Source: Eutreptiella sp. 'Long Island Sound 2002'
Taxonomy: Eukaryota; Euglenozoa; Euglenophyceae; Eutreptiales; Eutreptiaceae
Direction: 5' to 3'
Assembly (NCBI GenBank): GCA_964036045.1
Contig: OZ038379.1
Span: 71,640,719 to 71,704,718, forward strand
DNA length: 64,000 nt
The notes beneath the pieces were generated by a model that saw only the letters and a program-made list of their open reading frames with translations, did not search any database and was not told the origin of the DNA. The position numbers and the translations under genes were made by a program. This document shows, piece by piece, positions 34,040 through 45,160 of the stretch (within the stretch, counting starts at the first letter, position 1; each line of letters begins with the position of its first letter).

Positions 34040-37000
34040 CACCAGACGCCCCTCACAACGGTGGGAGGCCACCCCCCCCGGGGACGGCCCCCCACCACCC
34101 CCGCGGCACCCAGCCCCCACGGGGCATGCAGGCCAAGGGGACAGTGTTGGGCCCCCACACCCACACACCCGCGCCCACAGCACGTGGGTGGCGGACCCCA
34201 ACAGCCCGCCCGCTGGGCGGGCAGTCGGGGGAGGGACAGCGCCTGACCTCAGACGCCCCTCACAATGGTGGAAGGCACCCCCCCCGGGGACGCCCTTCCG
34301 CCACCCCCACAGCGAGCAACGCCGGCCCGCAAGGGCGCACGCTGTGGGGCCGGTGCTGGGTCCCCACGCCCGCACCGACCGCACCCGAGACACACGGGTC
34401 GCGGAACCCTGGCTGCCCGCTCCAGAGGACGGGCGGCCGGGGGAGGGACAGCGCCTGACACCAGACGCCCCTCACAACGGTGGCAGGCCACCCCCCCCGG
34501 GGACGGCCTCCCCTCCACCCCCGCGGCACGCAGCACCCACAGGGCATGCAAGCCAATGGGACAGTGTTGGGCCCCCACACCCACACACCCGCGCCCACAG
34601 CACGTGGGTGGCGGACCCCAACAGCCCGCCCAGTGGGCGGGCAGTCGGGGGAGGGACAGCGCCTGACCTCAGACGCCCCTCACAATGGTAGAAGGCACCC
34701 CCCCGGGGGACGCTCTTCCGCCACCCCCACAGCGAGCAACACCGGCCCACAAGGGCGCACGCTGTGGGGCCGGTGCTGGGTCCCCACGCCCGCACCGACC
34801 GCACCCGGGACACACGGGTCGCGGAGCCCCGGCTGCCCGCTCCAGAGGACGGGCGGCCGGGGGAGGGACAGCGCCTGACACCAGGCGCCCCTCACAACCG
34901 TGGCAGGCCACCCCCCCCGGAGACGGCCCCCCACCAACCCCGCGGCACGCAGCCCCCACAGGGCATGCAGGCCAAAGGGACAGTGTTGGGCCCCCACACC
35001 CACACACCCGCGCCCACAGCACGTGGGTGGCGGACCCCGACAGCCCGCCCAGTTGGCGGGCAGTTGGGGGAGGGACAGCGCCTGACCTCAGACGCCCCTC
35101 ACAATGGTAGAAGGCACCTCCCCTTGGGGACGCCCTATTCCCAGCCCCACAGCGAGCAACGCCGGCCCGCAAGGATGCACGCTGTGGGGCCGGTGCTGGG
35201 TCCCCAGGCCCGCACCGACCGCACCCGGGACACACGGGTCGCGGAACCCTGGCTGCCCGCTCCAAAGGACGGGCGGCCGGGGGAGGAACGGCCTGACACC
35301 AGACGCCCCTCACATCGGTGGCAGGCCACCCCGCCCGGGGACGGCCCCCCATCACCCCCACAGCACGCAGCCCTCACGGGGCATGCAGGCCAAGGGGGCA
35401 GTGTTGGGCCCCCACACCCACAAACCCGCGCCCACGGCACGTGGGTGGCGGACCCCAACAGCCCGCCCAATGGGGGGACAGTCGGGAGAGGGACAGCGCC
35501 TGACCTCAGACGCCCCTCACAATGGTGGAAGGCACCCCCCCCGGGATCGCCGTTCCGCCACCCCCACAGCGAGCAACGCCGGCCCGCAAGGGCGCACGCT
35601 GTGGGGTTGGTGCTGGGTCCCCACGCCCGCACCGACTGCACCCGGAACACACGGGTCGCGGAACCCTGGCTGCCCGCTCCAGAGGACGGGCGGGCGGGGG
35701 AGGAACGGCCTGACACCAGACGCCCCTCACAACGGTGGCAGGCCACCCCCCCCGAGGACGGCCCCCCCACCATCCCCGCGGCACGCAGCCCCCACAGGGC
35801 ATGCAAGCCCATGGGACAGTGTTGGGCCCCCACACCCGCACATCCGCGGCCACAGCACGTGGGTGGCGGACCCCAACAGCCCCCCCATTAAGCGGGCCGT
35901 CGGGGGAGGGACAGCCCCTGACCTCAGACGCCCCTCACAATGGTGGAAGGCACCCCCCCGGGGACGCCCTTCCGCCATCCCCACAGCGAGCAACGCCGGC
36001 CCGCAAGGGCGCACGCTGTGGGGCTGGTGCTGGGTCCCCAGGCCCGCACCGACCGCACCCGGGACACACGGGTCGCGGAGCCCCCACTGCCCGCTCCAGA
36101 GGACGGGCGGCCGGGGGAGGGACAGCGCTTCACACCAGACGACCCTCGCAACGATGAGAGGCCATCCCCCCCGGGGACGGCCCCCCACCACCCCCGCGGC
36201 ACGCAGCCCCCACAGGGTATGCAGGCCAAGGGGACAGTTTTGGGCCCCCACACCCACACACCCGCGCCCACAGCACGTGGGTGGCGGACCCCAACAGCCC
36301 GCCCAGTGGGCGGGCATTCGGGGGAGGGACAGCGCCTGATCTCAAACGCCCCTCACAATGGTGGAAGGCACCCCCCCCGGGGACGCCCTTCCGCCACCCC
36401 CACAGCGAGCAACGCCGGCCCGCAAGGGCGCACGCTGTGGGGCTGACGCTGGGTACCCACGCCCGCACCGACCGCACCCGGGACACACGGGTCGAGGAAC
36501 CCCGGCTGCCCGCTCCAGAGGACGGGCGGCAGGGGGAGGGAAAGCGCCTGACACCAAACGCCCCTCACAACGGTGGCAGGCCACCCCCCCCGGGGACGGC
36601 CCCCCACCACCCCCGCGGCACGCAGCCCCCACAGGGCGTGCCGGCCAAGGGGACAGTGTTGGGCCCCCACACCCACACACCCGCGCCCACAGCACGTGGG
36701 TGGTGGACCCCAACAGCCCGCCCAGTGGGCCGGCAGTCGGGGGAGGGACAGCGCCTGACCTCAGACGCCCCTCACAATGCTGGAAGGCACCCGCCCCGGG
36801 GACACCCTATCGCCACCCCCCCAGCGAGCAACGCCGGCCCGCAAGGACGCACGCTGTGGGGCCGGTGCTGGGTCCCCACGCCCGCACCGACCGCACCCGG
36901 GACACACGGGTCGCGGAACCCTGGCTGCCCGCTCCAGAGGACGGGCGGCAGGGGGAGGAACGGACTGACACCAGGCGCCCCTCACAACGGTGGCAGGCCA

Positions 37001-40000
37001 CCCCGTCCGGGAACGGCCCCCCCACCATCCCCGCGGCCCGCAGCCCCCACGGGGAATGCAGGCCAAGGGGGCAGTGTTGGGCCCCCACACCCACAAACCC
37101 GCGCCCACGGCATGTGGGTGGCGGACCCCAACAGCCCGCCCAGTGGGCAGGCAGTCGGGGGAGGGACAGCGCCTGACCTCAGACGCCCCTGACAATGGTG
37201 GAAGGCACCCCCCCGGGATAGCCCTTCCACCACCCCCACAGCGAGCAACGCCGGCCCACAAGGGCGCACGCTGTGGGGTTGGTGCTGGGTCCCCACGCCC
37301 GCACCGACCGCACCCGGAACACACGGGTCGCGGAACCCTGGCTGCCCGCTCCAGAGGACAGGCGGCCGGGGGAGGGACAGCGCCTGACACCAGACGCCCC
37401 TCACAACGGTGGCAGGCCACCCCCCCCGGGGACGGCCCCCCCACCACCCCCGCGGCACGCAGCCCCCACAGGGCATGCAAGCCAAGGGGGCAGTGTTGGG
37501 CCCCCACACCCACACACCCGCGCCCACAGCACGTGGGTGGCGGACCCCAACAGCCCGCACAGTGGGCAGGCCGTCGGGGGAGGGACAGCGCCTGACCTCA
37601 AACGCCCCTCACAATGATGGAAGGCACCCCCCCCGGGGACGCCCTTCCGCCACCCCCACAGCGAACAACGCCGGCCCGCAAGGGCGCACGCTGTGGGGCC
37701 GGTGCTGGGTCCCCACGCCCGCACCGACCGCACCCGGGACACACTGGTCGCGGAACCCTAGCTGCCCGCTCCAGAGGACGGGCGGCCAGGGGAGGGACAG
37801 CGCTTGACACCAGACGCCCCTCGTAACGGTGGCAGGCCAGCCCCCCCGGGGACGGCCCCCCACCACCCCCGCGGCACGCAGCCCCCACAGGGTATGCAGG
37901 CCAAGGGGACAGTGTTGGGCCCCCACACCCACACACCCGCGCCCACAGCACGTGGGTGGCGGACCCCATCAGCCCGCCCAGTGGGCGGGCATTCCGGGGA
38001 GGGACAGCGCCTGACCTCAGACGCCCCTCACAATGGTGGAAGGCACCCCCCCCGGGGACGCCCTTCCGCCACCCCCTCAGCGAGCAACGCTGGCCCGCAA
38101 GGGCGCACGCTGTGGGAACGGTGCTGGATCCCCACGCCCGCACCGACCGCACCCGGGACACACGGGTCGCGGAACCCGGGCTGCCCGCTCCAGAGGACGG
38201 GCGGCCGGGGGAGGGACAGCGCCTGACACCAGACGCCCCTCAAAACGGTGGCAGGCCACCCCCCCCGGGGACGGCCCCCCACAACCCCCGCGGCACGCAG
38301 CCCCCACGGCGCATGCAGGCCAAGGGGACAGTGTTGGGCCCCAACACCAACAAACCCGCGCCCACAGCACGTGGGTGGCGGACCCCAACAGCCCGCCCAG
38401 TGGGCGGGCAATCGGGGGAGGGACAGCGCCTGACCTCAGACGCCCCTCACAATGGCGGAAGGCAACCCCCCCGGGGACGCCCTATCGCCATCCCCACAGC
38501 GAGCGACGCCGGCCCGCAAGGGCGCACCCTCCGGGGCCGGTGCTTGGTCCCCACGCCCGCACCGACCGCACCCGGGACACACTGGTCGCGGAACCCTAGC
38601 TGCCCGCTCCAGAGGATGGGCGGCCGGGGGGAGGGACAGCGCCTGACACCAGACGCCCCTCACAACGGTGGCAGGCCACCCCACCCGGGGAGGGCCCCCC
38701 CACCACCCCCGAGGCACGCAGCCCCCACAGGGCATGCAAGCCAAGGGGACAGTGTTGGGCCCCCACACCCACACACCCGCGCCCACAGCACGTGGGTGGC
38801 GGACCCCAACAGCCCGCCCAGTGGGCGGGCAGTCGGGGGAGGGACAGCGCCTCACCTAAGACGCCCCTCACAATGGTGGAAGGCACCCCCCCCGGGATTG
38901 CCCTTCCGCCACCCCCACAGCGAGCAACGCCGGCCTGCAAGGGTGCACGCTGTCGGGCCGGTGCTGGGTCACCACGCCCGCACCGACCGCACCCGGGACA
39001 CACGGGTCGCGGAACCCTTGCTGCCCGCACCAGAGGACGGGCGGCCGGGGGAGGGACAGCGCTTGACACCAGACGCCCCTCACAACGGTGGCAGGCGACC
39101 CCCCCCGGGGAGGGCCCCCCACCACCCCCGCGGCACGCAGCCCCCACGGCGCATGCAGGCCAAGGGGACAGTGTTGGGCCCCCACACCAACACACCCGCG
39201 CCCACAGCACGTGGGTGGCGGACCCCAACAGCCCGCCCAGTGGGCGGGCAGTCGGGGGAGGGACAGCGCCTGACCTCAGACGCCCCTCACAATGGTTGAA
39301 GGCACCCCCCCGGGGACGCCCTATCGCTGACCTCACGGGGAGCAACGCCGGCCCGCAAGGGCGCACCCTGTGGGGCCGGTGCTTGGTCCCCACGCCCGCA
39401 CCGACCGCACCCGGAACACACGGGACGCGGAACCCTGGCTGCCCGCTCAAGAGGACGGGCGGCCGGGGGGAGGGACAGCGCCTGACACTAGACGCCCCTC
39501 ACAACGATGGCAGGCCAGCCCCCCCGGGGAGGGCCCCCCCACCACCCCCGCGGCGCGCAGCCCCCGCAGGGCATGCAAGCCAAGGGGACAGTGTTGGGCC
39601 CCCACACGCACACACCCGCGCCCACAGCACGTGGGTGGCGGACCCCAACAGCCCGCCCAGTGGGCGGGCAGTCGGGGGGGGGACAGCGCATGACCTCAGA
39701 CGCCCCTCACAATGGTGGAAGGGACCCCCTCCGGGGACGCCCTTCCGCCACCCCCACAGCGAGCAACGCTCGCCTGCAAGGGTGCACGCTGTGGGGCCGG
39801 TGCCGGGTCACCACGCCCGCACCGACCGCACCCGGGACACACTGGTCGCGGAACCCTTGCTGCCCGCTCCAGAGGACGGGCGGCCGGGGGAGGGACAGCG
39901 CCTGACACCAGACGCCCCTCCCAATGGTGGAAGGCATCCCCCCCGGGGATGCCCTTCCGCCACCCCCAGAGCGAGCAACGCCGGCCCGCAAGGGCGCACG

Positions 40001-40531
40001 CTGTGGGGCCGGTGCATGGTCCCCACGCCCGCACCGACCGCACCGGGGACACACCGGTTGCGGAACGCTAGCTGCCCGCCCCAGAGGACGGGCGGCGGGG
40101 GGAGGGACAGCGCCTGACACCAGACGCCTCTCACAACGGTGGCAGGCCACCCCCCACGGGGACGGCCCCCCACCACACCCGCGGCACGCAGCCCCCACAG
40201 GGCATGCAAGCCAAGGGGGCAGTGTTGGGCCCCCACACCCAAACACCCGCGCCCAAAGCACGTGGGTGGCGGACCCCAACAGCCCGCCCAGTGGGAGGGC
40301 CGTCGGGAGAGGGGGAGCGCCTGACCTCAGATGCCCCTGACAGCGGTGGAAGGCACCCTCCTGGGGACGCCCTTCCGCCACCCCCACAGCGAGCAACGCC
40401 AGCCCGCAAGGGCGCACGCTGTGGGGGCGCTGACACCAGACGCCCGTCACAACAGTGGCAGGCCACCCCCCCCTGGGGACGGCCCCCCACCACCCCCGCG
40501 GCACGCAGCCCCCACAGGGCGTGTGGGCCAA
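34010..40531 (+). repeat. 420-bp satellite array (about 15.5 units)
   Basis: GC-rich units of about 420 bp, marked by recurring gggacagcgc(c/t)tgacacc near 34025, 34445, 34865, 35285, 35705, 36118, 36538, 36960, 37375, 37797, 38216, 38636, 39056, 39476 and 39896. Each unit is two diverged halves of about 210 bp (one with gacaccagacgcc, one with gacctcagacgcc). Late units are rearranged: 39896 is a half-unit chimera and the last is shortened at 40430. Because 420 is divisible by three and the DNA is GC-rich, long open frames exist on both strands; I treat these as compositional. Confidence 0.93.
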
Positions 40532-40689
40532 GCCAGGTAGGGGGGAACCGGGACCGGACCGCCTCCCCCCAAGCACGCTAGACAGAGCAAGGGACCGGGG
40601 CAGGACAGGCGGAGGGGCACGGACCACGTGGAACGGCCCTACCAGCGCCCAGTGCCGGGACCGCGCGAGGTGCGCACGCCACACCAACC

Positions 40690-41383
40690 AGGGGGGGGGG
40701 GAGTGGACGCCGCGGGAGCGCAAGCGCACACACACGCAAAGGGCACGCGGGGACTACCAGAAGGGCAACCGGACCGAGCTCGCGGAACGCACAGACCGCG
40801 TGGAATGGCGTACCAGCGAGCGAGGGTAAGGGACACCCGGACGGGACGGCCCGCCACAAGCAGCGCGGGACACGCGGGGCGGGAAGGGGGAAACGGGAGG
40901 GACAAAACACCAGGTACCGGCCCGAGTCCCCCGAACCGGCCGCGAGCGCCGCGCACACACGTACGGGGCACTGCACCCGCCAAGGCAGTAGTGGCGCACT
41001 GCGCCACGCCCCAGCCCCTAGACTAGGCAGCCTCCGCGCCAACCCAAGAGGGTTCCACTGGCGACAAGCCAGTAGCACGGGCCCGGCAGCGCTGGCGCCC
41101 CGGGCGACCAGGCATTAGGGGGGCGACGCAGTGGGTAAGCGCCCGCAGCCACGGCTGCGAATTGATGCACTGACTGGGGAATGGCGAAATGGGGAAGCCG
41201 GGGAGGGACGGGGCTCCGAGCTCTGTGAACCCGAGGACTCCGCCACCAGGCAGGAGGTGCGTCTTGGAGGGCCCCCCACTAGGACCCCATGGGGAGGATA
41301 TCACCTGGCCCGACCAGGTGGCCCCCTGGGGCCGAAAGGCGTCTAGTACCCGCAAAATCAAACCTCAAACCTCAAACCTCATG
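40690..41383 (+). repeat. Dispersed repeat with Pol III A-box-like motif (copy 1)
   Basis: About 650 bp that reappears, diverged and inverted, at 53813-54450. Shared landmarks include ccgccaaggcagtagtgg, gccagtagca(c/t)gggcccggcagcg and the string gggcgacgcagtgggtaagcg (41120 region), which resembles a tRNA-type A box. The right end here is three copies of aaacctc (about 41361-41383), like a short 3' tail. I see no coding potential and no clear B box, so SINE status is unproven. The 40532-40689 spacer is GC-rich with an 11-G run and nothing recognisable. Confidence 0.6.
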
Positions 41384-43297
41384 TTCACGAATGCATGTGT
41401 GAAGGCTTCAGGGGCCGTTGCCACCGTTTTCCCCAATGCCAAGAACTTCTGGTGGTACTGGCACATTGCCAAGAACGTGGCCAAGAACCTGGAAGGCGTT
41501 CTTGGCCACGACACTTTCACTAAATTGGTCCGCCTCATGGCCCGTGCACACCGCCAAGTCTCCATTGTTGTCTTTGAGCACATGTGGAATGTTGAAATTC
41601 TTGGGGACCCAATCTTTCTAAGTGGACCTACATATTTGAGTGCTACGTGGGGGGGGGACAAGGTGCGACGCTCGGCACGCTGTTTTCAGGTGGGTGTGTT
41701 CACACGTGGGATGGTGTCCACACAACGGGTGGAGGGCATACATAGGTGGGCAAAGGAGGGCCGCCTAACCAAGCGGAAAAAGTTGAATGACATTTTTGAC
41801 GCACTCATGGTCATTGTGGGGGAGCTGATTTTGAAATGGGAGCGTCTGGACACCACGTGACAACGGGCTCCTTTCGCTCCCGGCATGAGACGGCCCAACA
41901 AATTTTTCCAATGCCATATGAGGCAATGAAGGACCGGCTGACCACATGGGGAAGGGATGAGGCAGCCCATCAGATGCTCCTTTCCTTTGGCTACGACATG
42001 AAGAGGCTGCCGGACCACGCATACGAGGCTCTGGCCCCTCCCGCCTTGGACAACTGTCCTGAACCCACAAACGGGGTGGAGGATCTTTTGGAGTACGATC
42101 CCCCCCCAGAATGGTGACGCCCGCGCCTAATGCAGCCATCTTTGAAGTTTCCAGACAAGGAACCAATGTAGCTCACTATGTTCAACTCTCAGGGCCGGTG
42201 CGGAACTCCGTTGGATCTACCATCTACACCTTGTACCGTGACCTGGTGTGCACTTGTGCATTTCCCACCATGCTTGGGATGCCTCGTAGGCATTTTTGGC
42301 GGGTATTGCGGGACGACGCATTCGCCGCTTTCCACTTGGGCCTTGTGCATTCGCAACAATTCTTGGAGGACCCTCCCATGCATGAGGAGTTGGAGCTTAT
42401 GTCCCGGAATGTGGTTGGGAAGCTTTACCACAACCATGAGCGTGTCGGTCCTTGTCCCGTGGAGGCACCGAATGTGGAAGGCATCGTTCCCGAGGGGGAG
42501 GGTGAGGCGGCACTACTGGTGCGCGAAGGGGAGGTCCAAAGAATAGGGAACCGGTTGCAATTGAGTGCCCCGGCTAGGGAGTTTGTGGATGTGGCAATTG
42601 TTTCGCAAGAACGCTTTGAAGATGCTAGATTTACTTTGCGGACGTGGATTGACACGCAAAGGAAACCATTGGGTGACCTTAAAGCGGACAATCCAGCAAA
42701 GCCACCCACCGAAGCACAAAAACGAAAGACATCGGAGATGGCTACCGGCGGAAAGATGAAAAAGAAAAACACCGCGGAGCCCGACGTCCCACCCCCCCCC
42801 CTACCCCCACCACAAGTGTACGTCACCCCCCCCCGTTTCTACCCCCCTTCGTCCCCGCTTACCCCCCAGTGCCTTTTGCTAAGCAACCAATTCATGAAGG
42901 GGGGGGGGATGATGTAGTTATGCTTCGCAGGGTGCCCCCCCCTTCCCCATTCACACCCTCCCTTCCGGCTCCACCACCCTCCAGTATTGCCTGTTTGTCT
43001 CACGGTGTGCACTCCTCCCAAGCTACATCTAGCACCCAATCATTGCAACCCCCAACCCTCCCCTTCTCTCAAGCCACCCCAAGTAGTCAAATTCCCATCC
43101 CGCATCCATACTTATACACGCAAGGCTCACAAGTCCCATTGTCCATGGGCATGCAATGTTGGCCCAACCCCGGGTTTGTGCCAACAACGGATGCCGCATA
43201 CTTTCCCTTGGATCAAATTCTGAACCCTGCACCACCGACGCCCAAGAAAGGGGGCGGTAAAGGCAAGGGCAAGGGCAGAGCCACGGCAAAGAAGTAA
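41384..43297 (+). pseudogene. MULE transposase, duplicated 3' half (copy 2) with native C terminus
   Basis: 41384-42767 duplicates 32640-34010 of copy 1 with a few percent divergence; it starts abruptly at FTNACVKASG, so the first catalytic Asp and the FAR1 finger are absent. A break near 41860 (HVTTGSF after LDTT) shifts frame; the next frame runs to TGA 42117 (DLLEYDPPPEW) and the SWIM frame opens at 42111 across the same eight-C run. The SWIM finger has CTCAFPTMLGMPRRH, with Cys replaced by Arg relative to copy 1. Beyond 42770 this copy alone keeps the native end: proline-rich, a frame change at a G run near 42900, then a K/G-rich tail ending KGKGKGRATAKK at TAA 43297. Confidence 0.85.
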
Positions 43298-43327
43298 TGG
43301 AATGCAATCTGAGTGACGTTGTGCGAA

Positions 43328-44060
43328 GACAAGAGGCGCGCTTCCTCGGTTCGTCGTGTCCTTGGCACGTGGTGCAAGAGAGTCATGCATTGGGTTAGAG
43401 GGCACACGGGGGCTCCTACTGCACCCATTCCCCCCGTGAATTGGATGGAACATGGCCCTGCTTGGGGGCCCATGACAAGGGGCGCGCTCCCACCGTGTGT
43501 CTTCCCTTTGGCACGTGGGTCGTTTGGATTATGCATGGGGTTAGAGGGCACATGGGGGCCCGTACCGCTCCCCTCCCCCCCCCTGGAATGGATTGAACAT
43601 GGGCCCGCTTGGGGGCCCATGACAAGGGGCGCGCTCCCTCGGTTCGTCGTGTCCTTGGCACGTGGTGCAACGGGGTCATGCAGGGGGTTAGAGGGCACAT
43701 GGGGGCCCGTACTGCACCCCTCCCCCCCTGGATTGGATTGAATATGGCCCCGCTTGGGGGCCCATGACAAGGGGCGCGCTCCCTCGGTTCGTCGTGTCCT
43801 TGGCACGTGGTGCAACGTGGTCATGCATGGGGTTAGAGGGCACATGGGGGCCCGTACGGCACCCATTCCCCCCGCTGAATTGGATGGAACATAGCCCTGT
43901 ATGGGGGCCCATGACAAGGGGCGCGCTCCCACCGTGCGTCTTCCCCTTGGCAGGTGGGTCGTTGGGGTCAAGCATGGGGTTAGAGGGCACATGGGGGCCT
44001 GTATTGCACCCCTCCCCCCCCTGGAATGGATTGAATATGGCCCCGCTCGGGAGCCCACCA
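43328..44060 (+). repeat. 146-bp tandem repeat, five units
   Basis: Units start gacaaggggcgcgctcc at about 43328, 43474, 43621, 43766 and 43913 (spacing 145-147). Each includes ttggcacgtgg, ggttagagggcaca(c/t)gggggc and gggggcccat. It fills the gap between the two convergent MULE genes; 44061-44270 beyond it has no recognisable feature. Confidence 0.9.
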
Positions 44061-44272
44061 CAAGGGGCACGTGGCACCCATTCCCCTTATCCCACCGTCA
44101 ACTTCCTCTTCTTACCCACGCGTGCCTTTGATTGCTTGTGTGCAACCCCCTTACGCCCCTTGCCCCCCGACACCCATTGGGCCAACCACACCCTTTGTTG
44201 CACCTTGCCGGTGCGCTTGGCCTCCGTCCTAACCTTCTCCCACCTCCCCTCGGACACGAACTTTTGGAGTTC

Positions 44273-45065
44273 TCAAAAACGCCCCCCCCAAGAGTAGGGC
44301 ACAACACACCCGAACGGCACGCGCAACGACTCCTCACCCGCAAGCGCCAACGCAAGGTACCCCACCCAAGACAATGGCACGAGGGGAGGCTCATCCGTCC
44401 GCGCCTCCACCATGGCTGTCACCTCGTCGCACACATCGCCCAGCTTGCCGGAGGGCCGCTGCCCTGGCCTACGCACCATGTCCCCCCCCCATGCAGCCAA
44501 CATGGCAACATCCCCCCACATCTCGGCAACGGTCGTGAACTCCACGCCCGCGCCGACTCCGGAAAGGTCCTCAAGGGGGACGTAATGTCCTCCCTTGATC
44601 CAATGCGCCATAATGCATGCCAAAAGCAACGCACATCGCGCAACCCCCCTATTCCTGTTCCTCAGCACTGTAAACTTTGTCTCCCGCTTAGGCGGGGACA
44701 CCCAAAAGTGGACCGGGGGCATTTTGGTGCACCCCGGGACCCCCTAAAAAAGAGTGCCGAGGTGGGTACATATGTACTCCACCTCGGCATACCCCGCACC
44801 ACCCGTCTCACACACGCGTGTGCGCATCGTGCCGTCCGGGTGGGCCTGAGAAAACAGGGCATACAGGTGCCCCACACCTGGAGCGCCACGGGGGGCACCC
44901 AACCGCCGGAGGGTCAGGGGGTGGCGCCGGTCCACCCACCTCCCCGGGATGTAATACACATCCGGGACCTCTCAGAGCGTGCCATGGCTCGCACTCTCCA
45001 CCAACTCCTTCTTCCCCCCATACTTGTACGCCGGCTGTACGGCACCCTTGGCGGGAGTTTTGGGG
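44273..45065 (-). CDS. Possible further exons or second minus-strand gene in the MULE
   Basis: About 45065-44760 reads AVQPAYKYGGKKELVE, a TGA, then VYYIPGRWVDRRHPLTLRR and GYAEVEYICTHLGTLF. After TTTTTTAG (44746 region, a possible 3' splice site) 44722-44273 reads MPPVHFWVSPPKRETKF, ACIMAHWIKGGHYVPLEDL and SWVGYLALALAGEESLRVPF to a stop. Amino-acid makeup is protein-like rather than compositional. It could be the 3' end of the 47517 gene or a separate gene; the TGA and uncertain splice sites leave this open. No function suggested. Confidence 0.4.
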
Positions 45066-45160
45066 GGGGCATCCATGGCGGGAGCGTGCTTGGGGTCTGG
45101 CTTTTGGGGGGGGAAGGCCCCCGCGCCCTTCGGGCTTGGTTTGGGCCGGGGGGCGGGGGG

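Noticed and set aside
34036-40117. Open frames of 300-450 codons on both strands in the satellite, rich in Pro, Arg, Gly and Ala
   Set aside because: They follow the repeat unit (420 bp, divisible by three) and high GC, occur in several frames at once, and show no start, splice or domain logic.
41345-41383. Telomere-like aaacctc repeats
   Set aside because: Only three copies and not the plant (TTTAGGG) or related telomere motif; more likely a repeat tail.
43213-44070. 285-codon minus-strand frame with repeated LSWAP motifs
   Set aside because: Translation of the 146-bp tandem repeat; no independent support.
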